Source: UBA8437 sp963582065
GTDB lineage: Bacteria > Planctomycetota > Planctomycetia > Planctomycetales > Planctomycetaceae
DNA: 64,000 nt
Direction of reading: 5' to 3'
Assembly (NCBI GenBank): GCA_963582065.1
Contig: CAUZRQ010000010.1
Location: 1-64,000 of the forward strand
The translations under genes and the position numbers were made by a program. The first letter of the stretch is position 1; the number at the start of each line of letters is the position of its first letter. The notes beneath the pieces are model-generated. The model was not told where the DNA came from, did no database searches, and saw nothing but the letters and a program-made list of their open reading frames with translations. Positions 9,480-19,628 of this stretch are shown here, in pieces.

Positions 9480-10556
9480 ATGAGTAAACCCGAGTCGCCC
9501 GATGAGTTGTCGGACTTCGATTACCACCTGCCCGATGAGCTGATCGCCAGAGAGCCGCTCGCACGCCGTGACGGCGCACGGCTTCTGGTGGTCGACCGAG
9601 AGCAGAATCACATCGAGTCGCGACGGATCGGAGACCTGCCCGACCTGCTCGATCCGGGTGACTGCCTGGTCGTCAACGATACCCGAGTGATTCCTGCAAA
9701 ACTGCTCGGACGGCGAAACTCCACGGGGGGAGCCTGGGAGGGACTCTTCCTGGGAAGCGACGACGACGGACGTTGGCGCATCATCGGGCAGACACGCGGC
9801 CGATTGGAGCCCGGCGAGAGAATTTCACTGGTTCCCGCACACCCCCCCGTCACCTCCCCGCCCGTTCAGGAGCTGCGTCTCGTCGAACAGCACCCCGGCG
9901 GCATTTGGCGAGCTGAACCTCTTCCCCCCGGCCCGCCGCTTGAAGTGCTTGAACGGTTCGGCACCATGCCGCTACCGCCTTACATTCAACGTCAGGTTGC
10001 CACAGATCTTGATCGGCAAAGATATCAGACCGTTTTTGCTCGTTATCCGGGAGCCGTTGCGGCCCCCACCGCCGGACTCCATCTCTCCGAAGACCTGATC
10101 AGCAAGTGCCGACAATGCGGCCTTGGATTCGAATACCTCACGCTGCATGTCGGATTGGGAACCTTCCGACCCATTTCAGCCCAACGCCTCGACGACCACG
10201 TCATGCATTCGGAATGGTGCCGGGTCTCCCAGGCAACCTGCGAGGCACTCCAGGCGGTAAAACAAGCCACTGGCCGGGTCGTTGCTGTTGGTACCACAGT
10301 CGTCCGCACGCTCGAGACCGCCGCATCCCGCGGGCCACTCGAACCATTCGAAGGCCCCACCGAACTGTTCATTCGTCCCGGGCACACCTTTCGCTCACTC
10401 GACGCTCTGTTGACCAACTTTCATCTTCCACGTTCCACGCTTTTTGTCCTGATTTGTGCTTTTTGCGGCGTCGACCTGGCCCGGGAGGCCTACCGCGTCG
10501 CAATCGCAACTCAGTATCGTTTCTACAGTTATGGGGATGCGATGCTCATCCTGTGA
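9480..10556 (+). CDS. queA: S-adenosylmethionine:tRNA ribosyltransferase-isomerase QueA
   Basis: Transfers and isomerises the ribosyl group of SAM onto 7-aminomethyl-7-deazaguanine in tRNA, giving epoxyqueuosine. The 358-residue protein matches the family from the start (FDYHLPDELIAREPLARRDGARLLV) through VVNDTRVIPAKLLGRR, PLPPYIQR, AAPTAGLHL and the C-terminal NFHLPRSTLFVLICAFCG. ATG 9480 is directly preceded by an in-frame GTG at 9477. The partner enzyme Tgt is encoded at 59484-60614. Confidence 0.96.
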   Translation: MSKPESPDELSDFDYHLPDELIAREPLARRDGARLLVVDREQNHIESRRIGDLPDLLDPGDCLVVNDTRVIPAKLLGRRNSTGGAWEGLFLGSDDDGRWRIIGQTRGRLEPGERISLVPAHPPVTSPPVQELRLVEQHPGGIWRAEPLPPGPPLEVLERFGTMPLPPYIQRQVATDLDRQRYQTVFARYPGAVAAPTAGLHLSEDLISKCRQCGLGFEYLTLHVGLGTFRPISAQRLDDHVMHSEWCRVSQATCEALQAVKQATGRVVAVGTTVVRTLETAASRGPLEPFEGPTELFIRPGHTFRSLDALLTNFHLPRSTLFVLICAFCGVDLAREAYRVAIATQYRFYSYGDAMLIL

Positions 10557-10739
10557 CTCCGAACACCCGGTTTGCTTCGGTTCTGCCGTTTAGGGACCCC
10601 GCCTTGGAAACCGGCCTCCAGCAGTCCGGAATTGCCTTTGACGTAAGGCTGGGACCCCAGATAGGATGGGGGGCCTACATGGAGTTGGATGCCACGGAGC
10701 GGGCGGTCCAGGTCTCGATGAACACAGCAGGCAACTGGT

Positions 10740-12434
10740 ATGAAAACTCTTCGCTTGACGATTTTGGCCGGCCTCGTGATCGGTTTGGGACTGTCCCAAC
10801 CGCGGGCATTGGTCGCCCAGATCAGTTTGCAGTCCCGTTTTTCTCAGGACCCTCAGTTGCTGGTCCCGGGAACGTTCCGCAACAAGATTCTCTTTGACGA
10901 CCACTTGGCCCCACAGGGGAACTTCGCGGAGTTGCCCGAGCGGACCAACGACATCATGATCGCCCACCGCATTGCCCAGCAGCAGGTCAACCTGGCGATC
11001 AAGTACCTCAAGGCGCACCGTCAGCAGATTCTCGCCGGAATCGACCCGTTCTGGAACGAGGTTTACGGCCCGCTGACCAAGAAGACCAACGTCGCCATTT
11101 TGGCCGCCTATCCGATTTCAGGTTGGGGCACCATCGACGAAGACGACTGGTTCATTGAGCAGGAAGATGCCGGAGAGAGCCCGCCGTCGCCCCCAGAGCC
11201 GCCCAGCGTGGCCTTCCGATCGCACCTCAACAGGGGCGACTGGATCTACATTGCCGAGCGGCTTCCCGATGGAACCCTCGACAACGGCTACGTCCGTCGT
11301 GTCTACGACATCACATGGGACGACGATTACGACGACCAGGAAATCGAGTTGGACCCTAACGACGATCCGGTTCCCGTTGACCTCGAAGAAGCGTCGATCT
11401 ATCGCGTGCTTCGATTCGACCAGCAGACGGACCCGACTGTATACGAGAACGTCCTGGCGACGTTCGAGGCGATGCAGTTGGCGCTCTCGGGCCGCGATCC
11501 CAACGCTCCCGAAGACGTCGGCCTGGACATCACCTACAACGGGCGATTCTACGACTTCAACCAGATCTACGCAGCCGGTGACGGACTGCTTCCATCAGTC
11601 GATCCACTCGCCGACTTCCCGATGATCCCCGAAGGCCTGCAGGCCGACCGCAGGTTGCGGGAGGCCGGCTTCTCGAATTCCGATTCCCACTACCACCTCG
11701 ACCGGCTCTACGACATCGCCAACCGCAACCTCGTCGACCGCAACGGGGACGACGTGTTCTTTGGCGGTGACCTGACCAAGCCGATCCCCCTGATGTGGAC
11801 CCAGGACAACGAACTCCCGTTGGAGTTCGACACACGGAATCCCGTGGACGGAGCCACCGACCGCGATAGCGCCTTCTTCTCGAACCGCCAGACCGTTTTC
11901 GGTGGATTCGATGACCACTGGAACCAGTACGTCGGCGAGGCTTTCCTGAGGCTCGACGAAGACGGCGTTCCGCAGATGGAGCACGACGCGGATTTCTACG
12001 ACAGCAGCGTCGCCGGTGACTCGATCCTGGAACGCACCCGTCGCCAACGGACCCCCGCCGGCGGCACCATCCTCACCGACGTCAACGGCAACCCAATTCT
12101 CGAAATCGAAAAGATCCAGGAAAGTGCCACTCCGGTAACCGGTTCCAAGAGCAATAACGGGTTCCGCCAGTGGCAGAATATCGTGAGTTCCTTCGCCGAG
12201 TACAATTCCTCGACCTGGCTCGACGACGAAGACAACTGGAACCCGGTCGGCGTGGTCGGCTTCTCCGGCATGCTCGGCAGTGGTGGGACCCAGGAGCAGC
12301 ATGCTCGTGACGCGGGCAACTTCGCCCGGTTCGCGAACCTGGTTCGCATCAATCCCGGCGGATCGGGCACCAACGTCGAACCGTTCGGCAAACGCGCACA
12401 GGCGAACTTCAACCCGATAGTCCCCCGGCGATAA
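10740..12434 (+). CDS. Secreted protein of unknown function
   Basis: Not recognised. The 564-residue protein has a clear signal peptide (MKTLRLTILAGLVIGLGL followed by a cleavable ALVAQ). The mature part is rich in Asp, Asn, Trp and Tyr, with acidic loops (DDDYDDQEIELDPNDD), a Pro-rich segment (ESPPSPPEPPS), and no catalytic signature or membrane helix. Its style fits large planctomycete exported proteins. It stands alone between queA and a very strong terminator, suggesting a monocistronic, possibly abundant transcript. No reliable functional inference can be made. Confidence 0.85.
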   Translation: MKTLRLTILAGLVIGLGLSQPRALVAQISLQSRFSQDPQLLVPGTFRNKILFDDHLAPQGNFAELPERTNDIMIAHRIAQQQVNLAIKYLKAHRQQILAGIDPFWNEVYGPLTKKTNVAILAAYPISGWGTIDEDDWFIEQEDAGESPPSPPEPPSVAFRSHLNRGDWIYIAERLPDGTLDNGYVRRVYDITWDDDYDDQEIELDPNDDPVPVDLEEASIYRVLRFDQQTDPTVYENVLATFEAMQLALSGRDPNAPEDVGLDITYNGRFYDFNQIYAAGDGLLPSVDPLADFPMIPEGLQADRRLREAGFSNSDSHYHLDRLYDIANRNLVDRNGDDVFFGGDLTKPIPLMWTQDNELPLEFDTRNPVDGATDRDSAFFSNRQTVFGGFDDHWNQYVGEAFLRLDEDGVPQMEHDADFYDSSVAGDSILERTRRQRTPAGGTILTDVNGNPILEIEKIQESATPVTGSKSNNGFRQWQNIVSSFAEYNSSTWLDDEDNWNPVGVVGFSGMLGSGGTQEQHARDAGNFARFANLVRINPGGSGTNVEPFGKRAQANFNPIVPRR

Positions 12435-12455
12435 CCTCGGGTCACATCGGGAACT

Positions 12456-12475
12456 CGCCCCGGCACGCCGGGGCG
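12456..12475 (+). terminator. GC-rich hairpin after the secreted-protein gene
   Basis: Nine-base arms CGCCCCGGC and GCCGGGGCG flank two bases, 21 bases after the stop of the secreted protein. There is no T tract, so it may protect the 3' end or assist the stronger terminator 40 bases further on. Confidence 0.45.
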
Positions 12476-12512
12476 ATCCTGAGCCGACGTCTCCGGCCGA
12501 CGACATTTCAGG

Positions 12513-12546
12513 GCCGCATCGGGCCAACGCCCGATGCGGCTTTTTT
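12513..12546 (+). terminator. Rho-independent terminator
   Basis: A perfect 12-bp stem (12513-12524 with 12529-12540), a CAAC tetraloop and six consecutive T residues (12541-12546) form the textbook intrinsic terminator on the plus strand, ending the transcript of the secreted protein. This is the clearest terminator in the window. Confidence 0.92.
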
Positions 12547-12744
12547 CGTAACCAATCCCGATTGGGTCGATCGCGTCGGGATCGCCACAGCCCGTTCCCG
12601 GTTCCTTGCACCAAACCCGCGGGCCGCACGGTTTTCCGGCTGCCGGCCGGCGATTCCGACTGCATAACGAATCGCATCACGGTGCGACGCGTCACTGGCA
12701 ACTTGGGTCGCCGGATCGTCTGCTCCGTGCCCCGGAGCGGCCGA

Positions 12745-15700
12745 TCACTTCGATCCGCGACCTCGCCTCACCGGGATCCGACCATCGAGGTAGCGCCAGT
12801 TCTTCAGGAAACTCAACAGGTCGGACATCTGCTCGCGACTGACGTTCTTTTCAAGCCCCTCGGGCATCAGCGAGATTCCGTTGGACTTCACCACCTCGAT
12901 GTCGGACCGCAACAGCCGCACGGTCTTTCCCTCGGGTTGTCTCAGTGACACCGCGGTGGGTGTTTCCGATGCCACCAGCCCGGTGTGAACGACACCGGAG
13001 TTGGTAACCACGCTGTAGGAGAAGTAATTGCTGTCGACGGCCCGGTTCGGGTCGAGAATCGACAACAGTAGCTGTTGCGGTGTCCATCTCCGCGTGTCGG
13101 AGATATCAGGTGCCACGTCGACTCCCAGTCGATCGACGCGATGGCAGGCCGTGCAGTTCTTACGGAAGACCTCGCGGCCTCGTCGTGGATCTCCGCCCTG
13201 TTCCAGCGACACACGGTACCGCTCGAGTACCGTCCGCCGAGCCTTGGGCACCAGGTCGGCGAGAATTGACTCGGCTCGTTTTCGCACTCCCGCGTCGGCA
13301 TGTCGCCGTAGGCGGTCAACACGGCTGGGATCCAGGTCAGCCCGTGCCACGCCACCTCGACCGATCGCCTCCAGCAACAACACGGCCCGAGCCGGATCGA
13401 CCGTCAACACATCCAAGGCCATCCGCCGTCCCGCAGCAGTCAAACTCGGATATCTCTTCAGGACCCCTCGACCGATTTCTGGACGCTTGAATGCCGACAG
13501 CGCCCCCAAAGCGACCAGGTCCCCGTCGGCAAACTGCTCGAGCAACACGGGAACCACAAGATCCTCGGGGCCCGATCGCAACAAACGGGTCGCGACAGGT
13601 CCCAGAACTGGCTCACGTGAACGGGCCGACCATTGGACCACGGTTCGCCAGATGGCCGCCAACCGTTTCGTTCCGAAGGCCCCCGGAGGATTGCCCAGCG
13701 ATCGCCCCCCGCTTCGCAGGCCGGTATCCAGGCCCGCCAGACCGGCCAGGTGCACGCTCGACCACGCCGGTTCTTTTCCGATCCGTCGGGCGGGATCGAG
13801 CAGGTCCAGTGCACCCGCCACTTCCCGAGGATCGCCGCCCCGACCGATTGTCTCGGAGATTGTCTCCACCAGCTCCCGCAATTCGCCAAAACGCACCTCT
13901 GGGCGGCCGGCGGTTGACCGAACCAGTCGCCGAAGCAGTACAAGACCGTGACGACCGCAGCCGGCCACCAACGCCATCCTCGTCCACGAATCGCACGGTG
14001 TCGCAAGGCACGCGGCCACAGCCCGTTCGACCAGCGGACCAGCCGTCGACGCCTTCAACCAACCGGGGTGCCGAAACTGGCTGAGCAGCCACTGAAACCT
14101 CACCGCCGGCGTCCCGATCTGACGCTGGTTCACCTTGCCGAGCAACTCGGGATGAGTCGGCAGGTGTGACTCGCACAATCGCAGCGCCTGGACCACAACC
14201 CGCGAGTCGGTGGAGGCCAGTGCCGGACCAATCAGTTCGGGCGTCAGCGCGTTGAGCCCATTCAGAGCCCACAACGCGTGAATCCGGCCGATCACCTGAT
14301 CCTGATCCGACGCCAGACGTTCCAGCTCCTTCACGACAGAGCGATCCTGTTTCTGGTAGATCAACCGCGCCGCCGTGTCGCGACGCCATCCGTTGCCGGA
14401 CGTCAACTCGGCCACCAGTCTTGCTCCGACAACTCGTCCCAGTCCAGGAGCCGCCGCGTTCCTGTCGGCGGTCGCGTGATCAGCGGGAACGATCCGATAA
14501 ATCCGGCCCCGGTCGTTTCCGGAATAATTGTCGGGCCGGTCCTTCAATTCAGCTGGCACCCACTGGGGATGCTCGACAACGGCACGATACATATCTACGA
14601 CGTAAAGGGCGCCGTCGGGTCCGACCTCCATGTTCACCGGACGGAACCATTGATCACGCGACGCCAGGAATTCGACCTTCGGCCGCCCGGGCTTTCCTGC
14701 GAGGGTCACTCCCAACGGCGACAGCACCTCGCGGTGCACGAGGTTCCCGGTCGGATCGCAGATGAACGCGTTGCCCTGGGCCTGCTCGCCCAGCAAACCG
14801 CCTCGGTAGATCGTGACTCCACAAGCCGCGGTGAACTGGCCCTCGTGCAGGTTCGAGGTGACCCAGATCCTTGAGATCGGGAATATCCGGGAGGCGGCTC
14901 CGGGGGTCACCACGTCGTGCATCACTTCGGGAACGGCCAGCCGGGGATTTGCCGAAAGGTATCCACCCGCCAGCACCACGTGTCGACACGGGTTGCGGTT
15001 GCTGCAGACAAAGCGTCGGCCCAAGTCATCGAAAGTGAGCCCGAACTGCCCATTTCCGTTGACCGATTCGCAGACACCGTTGAGCGGATTGAAGCGGAAG
15101 TCCCGGCCGCTGATCGCCACGGGTTTGGACTTCCCCGCCCACTCGGCCCGTTTGGCTGCAACGACCCCGCCACGGAGACCGTTGGCGACGTAGATCCGGT
15201 TGTCGAGGGCGAATGTCGGATGGTTGGCTCGGAGTTGCGGATTCTCCTGCTTGAAGCCCGCGTACCAGGTCTGGCGCACGTCGGCGACGCCATCGCCGTC
15301 GGTGTCAGCCAGATACAACAATTCCCCCGCGACTGTCACCAGGATGCCATCGGCCCACGGCTGAACACCGGTGGCGAACAGCAGCCCGTCGGCAAACACT
15401 CGAGACGTTTCGTAACGCCCGTCCCCGTCAGTGTCCTCGAGCCAACGGACTCGCGACAGCGGCCGGCCACCTGCAGCCGGCCCATTGGGGTAGTCTCCCA
15501 TCTCGACCACCCACATCCGACCGTTCTCATCAAAACGCAACGCCACGGGGTCTATGACCTGCGGTTCGGCCGCCGCCAGCTCGATACGAAAATCCGGGTG
15601 CAACCGGAACTCCGACAACGATGCCACCGCGCCCAGCGGGCTCGCCGGACTCTTACGATCCGGATCGGCACCGTGCGCCTGCCCGTCAACCGCCCCCCAG

Positions 15701-15774
15701 AAGATCACTGCCGCCAGGAGCGGCAACACCACTGCCGACAGCCCGCAACGCCAGCTCGCCGCCCACCTGTTCAT
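12745..15774 (-). CDS. PVC-type haem-binding CxxCH protein (dehydrogenase-like propeller, HEAT repeats, cytochrome c)
   Basis: A large exported redox protein of a family expanded in Planctomycetes and Verrucomicrobia. The 1009 residues comprise a signal peptide (MNRWAASWRCGLSAVVLPLL), a beta-propeller membrane-bound-dehydrogenase-like domain with Asp-rich loops (DTDGDGRYETSRVF), a central helical HEAT-like region (about 450-830), and a C-terminal cytochrome-c domain with one CTACH haem site (Cys about 874) followed by DLLSFLKN. ATG 15774 begins the signal peptide; an upstream extension to 15837 lacks one. Substrate unknown. hemA and a CcsA/HemX-like gene lie upstream on the same strand. Confidence 0.88.
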   Translation of the reverse strand: MNRWAASWRCGLSAVVLPLLAAVIFWGAVDGQAHGADPDRKSPASPLGAVASLSEFRLHPDFRIELAAAEPQVIDPVALRFDENGRMWVVEMGDYPNGPAAGGRPLSRVRWLEDTDGDGRYETSRVFADGLLFATGVQPWADGILVTVAGELLYLADTDGDGVADVRQTWYAGFKQENPQLRANHPTFALDNRIYVANGLRGGVVAAKRAEWAGKSKPVAISGRDFRFNPLNGVCESVNGNGQFGLTFDDLGRRFVCSNRNPCRHVVLAGGYLSANPRLAVPEVMHDVVTPGAASRIFPISRIWVTSNLHEGQFTAACGVTIYRGGLLGEQAQGNAFICDPTGNLVHREVLSPLGVTLAGKPGRPKVEFLASRDQWFRPVNMEVGPDGALYVVDMYRAVVEHPQWVPAELKDRPDNYSGNDRGRIYRIVPADHATADRNAAAPGLGRVVGARLVAELTSGNGWRRDTAARLIYQKQDRSVVKELERLASDQDQVIGRIHALWALNGLNALTPELIGPALASTDSRVVVQALRLCESHLPTHPELLGKVNQRQIGTPAVRFQWLLSQFRHPGWLKASTAGPLVERAVAACLATPCDSWTRMALVAGCGRHGLVLLRRLVRSTAGRPEVRFGELRELVETISETIGRGGDPREVAGALDLLDPARRIGKEPAWSSVHLAGLAGLDTGLRSGGRSLGNPPGAFGTKRLAAIWRTVVQWSARSREPVLGPVATRLLRSGPEDLVVPVLLEQFADGDLVALGALSAFKRPEIGRGVLKRYPSLTAAGRRMALDVLTVDPARAVLLLEAIGRGGVARADLDPSRVDRLRRHADAGVRKRAESILADLVPKARRTVLERYRVSLEQGGDPRRGREVFRKNCTACHRVDRLGVDVAPDISDTRRWTPQQLLLSILDPNRAVDSNYFSYSVVTNSGVVHTGLVASETPTAVSLRQPEGKTVRLLRSDIEVVKSNGISLMPEGLEKNVSREQMSDLLSFLKNWRYLDGRIPVRRGRGSK

Positions 15775-15833
15775 CGCCCGCCCACCCCGTTTGAGTGACT
15801 CCTCAACGGGGGCAGCATACCAGAAACACCGGC

Positions 15834-17114
15834 TCAATCACGGATGTGGAACAGCCGCCTGAGAGCATCGAGCAGTCCGTGAGGTGTTCCGTCGCGGGCC
15901 TCGTCCCGCAACGCCTCCAGCGGGGGATGCAACAACTTGTTGACGATCCGGGCCACGGTCTGTTCGACTTGGCCGAAATCGTCATCACCCAGGTGCGACA
16001 GCTTGCGCCTGAGCCGCTCTATCTCCGACTGGCTCACGTCCGACCACTGTTCCCGGAGCCGCTTGACGATCGGCCCGGTCGCGCGATGGTAGACGTCCTG
16101 CATGAATCGCTCGGATTCATTCTCGATTATCGAGAGCGCCCGTTCAATTTCGTGAGACCGTGACTTGCGGTTCCTCTGGCAGGTCTCCTGCAGGTCGTCG
16201 ATGTCGTACAGGAAGACGTTGTCGTCCAGGCCGGCGACCTCCGGTGCAATGTCTCTCGGGGCACCCAGGTCGAGAACAAACACCGGACGTTCTCTCTGTC
16301 CGTCACGAGCCTTGGCGAACATCTCGGCATCGACTATCGGTTGGTCGCTGCCGGTTGCGGCCACGATCACGTCAGCGGTCGGCAGCAACTCGGCCAATCG
16401 GTCGATCCCGAATCCCTGCCCCCCCCACTCCGCGGCCAATTCCCTGGCACGCTCGGGATTTCGGTTGACCACCAACACGTCGCGGACGCCGTCGTCTCGA
16501 AGATACTGCAGCGTCTCCTCGGCCATCTCACCGGCACCGATCACCAATACCGTCTTGTCATCGAACCGGTCGAAGATCCCCCTGGCGAATTCTCCCACCG
16601 CCACGCTGGCAATCGAGACCCGGCCCTCGGCCAGTCGCGTTTCGGTTCTGACCCGTTTCGATACTCGGATGGCACACTGGAACAAGGCGTTGGTCAACGG
16701 CCCACATGCCTCGTTGGCCTCGGCCTGCCGGTAGGCCTCCTTGACCTGGCTGACAATCTGTGGTTCGCCGAGAACCATGCTGTCGATGCTCGAACACACG
16801 CGGAACAGGTGCCCGACCGCCTCCGATCCACTGTGCTGCAAGAGGTCACCCAGGAACTCCTCGACCGGCACCCCGTGAAAACTCGACAGGAATCCGGCCA
16901 GTTCATCGTGAGTTGGTGCAGCGGCGGCGTTGTCCTGGGCCGTGTAGAGTTCAACACGATTGCAGGTCGAAAGCACCACCGTCTCGCTGTTGGGAAACCG
17001 GTCTCTCAATTGCGTGTATGCCGCCGCCAGTTGCTCGGCACCTGTGAACGCCAGCCGCTCCCGCAAATCGAGACTGGCCGTCTGGTGGTTGCAGTAAATC
17101 ACCTGGAGGTTCAT
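15834..17114 (-). CDS. hemA: Glutamyl-tRNA reductase HemA
   Basis: First enzyme of C5-route tetrapyrrole synthesis: reduces glutamyl-tRNA(Glu) to glutamate-1-semialdehyde with NADPH. The 426-residue protein has the catalytic Cys51 in LSTCNRVELY, the GEPQIVSQVKEAY signature, the Rossmann motif VLVIGAGEMAEETL and the C-terminal dimerisation helix. Its ATG overlaps the stop of the CcsA/HemX-like gene by 4 bases, so the two are translationally coupled, as hemX-hemA are in Bacillus. Confidence 0.95.
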   Translation of the reverse strand: MNLQVIYCNHQTASLDLRERLAFTGAEQLAAAYTQLRDRFPNSETVVLSTCNRVELYTAQDNAAAAPTHDELAGFLSSFHGVPVEEFLGDLLQHSGSEAVGHLFRVCSSIDSMVLGEPQIVSQVKEAYRQAEANEACGPLTNALFQCAIRVSKRVRTETRLAEGRVSIASVAVGEFARGIFDRFDDKTVLVIGAGEMAEETLQYLRDDGVRDVLVVNRNPERARELAAEWGGQGFGIDRLAELLPTADVIVAATGSDQPIVDAEMFAKARDGQRERPVFVLDLGAPRDIAPEVAGLDDNVFLYDIDDLQETCQRNRKSRSHEIERALSIIENESERFMQDVYHRATGPIVKRLREQWSDVSQSEIERLRRKLSHLGDDDFGQVEQTVARIVNKLLHPPLEALRDEARDGTPHGLLDALRRLFHIRD

Positions 17115-18022
17115 GACCGCCCCCCCGTATCGACGGGACCATCGTCCGGTCGGTGGAGACTAGTACTCGCATGCCCCGAAAAACCGGGACTGCTGCTGGC
17201 CAATACGTTCAGCCCGACGACGGTCACCAGCAGGAAGCCGCACGCAAGCAAAGTCCGCCAGGCCACCTGCTTTCCGGTGGCACGTGGCGTGAACAGCATC
17301 CAACCGAACAGGCCCATCAGTCCCAGCCACGAGATCCCGTTGATGATCACGACCGGGTCCCCCAGTGAAAGCTCTCTCGCACCCTCAGACGCAAAGAGCA
17401 ACAGCACCAACCCGGTGCCCATCCCCACCGTCAACAGTGGAACCGACACCATCACGCTCCACCAATTCATCCGCGAGAGTCGCTCCAGGCTCGGCAGTTT
17501 CAACCCGGTCGCCGAGCCGCCCTTTTGCCGCAACCTTCGGTGTTGCAGCAGGTACATCAGGCTCAACACGATTCCGGCCAGCACGCCGGCCGACCCGATT
17601 GCCAGGGAACTGACATGCAGCATCGTCCAGCCACGGCGTGCCGCTTCGTCCGCGTTCAGCAACTGGCTCGGCTCGTCGGCCAGGAAATACGACGACCCGA
17701 TCAACGCCAGTACCAGGGGCAGCAGAAACACTCCGACGGACAACGTGCGATCACAGCAGATCAGGAACAGGTGAAAGCCGACCACCAACCACGCCAGCAC
17801 AAGGGTCCAGTCCTGGCTCGAACTCAACAAGGGGGGCAACAACTCCTCACGTCCCTTGTCGGCGGCATTCAACAGAAACAGCGTGTGCGCAACGAACCCG
17901 GCCGCGGAAAAGCCGACCCCGACCATCCACATGGTCCGACCCGGTTTCTTCAGCCGCAACACGTCCAGCGCAAAGGCCACCGCGTAGCTGGCAAAAAAGC
18001 AGAAGATCGTGACGTCGGCCAT
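17111..18022 (-). CDS. CcsA/HemX-family integral membrane protein
   Basis: Multi-pass inner-membrane protein, about eight hydrophobic segments in 303 residues, resembling cytochrome-c assembly protein CcsA and HemX. Candidate haem-ligand histidines lie in VAHTLFLL, VGFHLFLICC and MLHVSSLAIGSAG. I do not see the Trp-rich WWD motif of a full CcsA, so the HemX-like reading, an accessory that influences HemA level, fits the coupling to hemA. ATG 18022 has a GGTGGAG stretch upstream; a GTG at 18046 is possible. Confidence 0.75.
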   Translation of the reverse strand: MADVTIFCFFASYAVAFALDVLRLKKPGRTMWMVGVGFSAAGFVAHTLFLLNAADKGREELLPPLLSSSQDWTLVLAWLVVGFHLFLICCDRTLSVGVFLLPLVLALIGSSYFLADEPSQLLNADEAARRGWTMLHVSSLAIGSAGVLAGIVLSLMYLLQHRRLRQKGGSATGLKLPSLERLSRMNWWSVMVSVPLLTVGMGTGLVLLLFASEGARELSLGDPVVIINGISWLGLMGLFGWMLFTPRATGKQVAWRTLLACGFLLVTVVGLNVLASSSPGFSGHASTSLHRPDDGPVDTGGRS

Positions 18023-18221
18023 CTCCGTCTCCACCGGTCCCTTCACTCATCCTAGTGGCTGGTCAAACCACCGACCACCCGTGGTCTCCTGGCCGGTGAT
18101 TCCAGGCCGACAGGCCACTTCCGGATGTTCCGGTCATACCGGTTCCTCTCAATTCTCCCCCCACCTGACGCCGATCCCTCATAGGAGGAATCGTGCGGAA
18201 ACCCACAGGGAGGTTGGGCAG

Positions 18222-19628
18222 ATGAGGTCGCCACGTTGGCTGATCCCGATCGTCTTGGTGGGTCTTTCGGGGCGGACACCCATTCCGCCTCTCGAGTCGC
18301 CTCGCCCCACAGAAACTGCAGCCGCTCCGATCACCGTCCAGGACGGATTCGCCCGTTTTCGAGTGCCGCCGCACCGCGCCGGCGAACTGGTCCTTGTCGT
18401 TTCGGCACTCGCCGCCGATCGGCAGCCGTTTCCGGTCTCTCTGAGTGTCGCATCATTCCAGGCCCATCCCACACAGGCGGCCTCACCGCCGTTGCTGGCC
18501 ATTCATCCGTATCGGAGTCGTCGGCTCGCCTTCCGATCTGTTCAGTTCATCGATGGCCGGGTGATCCAAGTTTCGACCACAGCCTCTTCCCGCCGCCGCC
18601 GCATCTTCGATGTTCCGCTGCTGAACGGTCTCCCGGCACACGACGGCGGCTGCGTTCGCGTGGTCGCCCGCCCGGTCGCATCCGGTTCACGCAGCACCGT
18701 CTATCTGGACGAGGCTGCCGGTCGGGACAGTCGACACCTTGAACTGGCCGAAGCGGTCGTTTTGTGGTTGGAGACCACCATCATGCCGCTGGGCGACAGT
18801 CTCGTCGGGCCACCTGCCGACATCGACAATGATGGACGACTCGCGATCCTGCTGACGCCCTGCCTGGGATACCTGCAGCGCGGTCGCACAACGGTCGGTG
18901 GCTTTGTGCGGGCCGCCGACTTCCGACCGAACCTCGAGCGGCCTCACTCGAACCAGGCCGACATGATCTACCTGAACACCAGCCTGGTTCCGAGCCTCGG
19001 CCTGGGTGACGTGCTCGCCCACGAGTACCGACACGTGCTGAGTTGCAGCAACCGCGATGCTCTCGGTCGCCCGCCCGAAGAAGACTGGCTCAATGAGGCG
19101 CTGGCTCACTTGGCCGAACCCGGGCCCACCAACATCTTGCACAGGATCCAAGCTTTCCTGGCCGATCCGTCACGCTATCCCCTGGTCGTGCCGGACTACT
19201 ATCAGGCCGGCTTGTGGCGATGCGACGGAGTCCGCGGCGCGACATTCCTGTTCCTCGACTGGTGCTTCCAACAACACGGAGAGCAACTGGCCGGACGACT
19301 GCTCCGCTCCCGCCGCACCGGTGTCGCAAATATCGAGCAGATGACCTGCCGGCGGTTCCCCGGTCTCTTCCGGGACTGGAGCCTGGCGATGCTGCACGGC
19401 GACATCCCGTCTCATCCCGGTGGCCCGACTCTACTGGACTGGCCCAATGCGGCCCCGCTGCAACTTGAAATCGCCGGAACCGCTACGGCCTACATCGCAC
19501 CCCGACGACTGCGTCCGGGAACAGTCGTCCACGTCAAGGCTCCGGCCTCGGCACGCCTGCAGGTCACCGCAACCGTGCGACCGACTACGGAGTGGCTTCC
19601 TCGCCCGAATATTTCAGCCGTTCCTTGA
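18222..19628 (+). CDS. Secreted zinc metallopeptidase, gluzincin type (M30-like)
   Basis: Likely an exported protease. The 468-residue protein starts with a hydrophobic export signal (WLIPIVLVGLSG) after ATG 18222, which has GGGAGG 8 bases upstream. The zinc site reads HEYRH (His267, Glu268, His271) followed by a Glu in EDWLNEALAHLAE (Glu292), the HExxH plus distant E arrangement of gluzincins. The upstream ADIDNDGRLAILLTP segment recalls M30 (hyicolysin-like) peptidases. The C-terminal 100 residues lack a named domain. The last 44 bases overlap the 3' end of the opposite-strand gene. Confidence 0.75.
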   Translation: MRSPRWLIPIVLVGLSGRTPIPPLESPRPTETAAAPITVQDGFARFRVPPHRAGELVLVVSALAADRQPFPVSLSVASFQAHPTQAASPPLLAIHPYRSRRLAFRSVQFIDGRVIQVSTTASSRRRRIFDVPLLNGLPAHDGGCVRVVARPVASGSRSTVYLDEAAGRDSRHLELAEAVVLWLETTIMPLGDSLVGPPADIDNDGRLAILLTPCLGYLQRGRTTVGGFVRAADFRPNLERPHSNQADMIYLNTSLVPSLGLGDVLAHEYRHVLSCSNRDALGRPPEEDWLNEALAHLAEPGPTNILHRIQAFLADPSRYPLVVPDYYQAGLWRCDGVRGATFLFLDWCFQQHGEQLAGRLLRSRRTGVANIEQMTCRRFPGLFRDWSLAMLHGDIPSHPGGPTLLDWPNAAPLQLEIAGTATAYIAPRRLRPGTVVHVKAPASARLQVTATVRPTTEWLPRPNISAVP

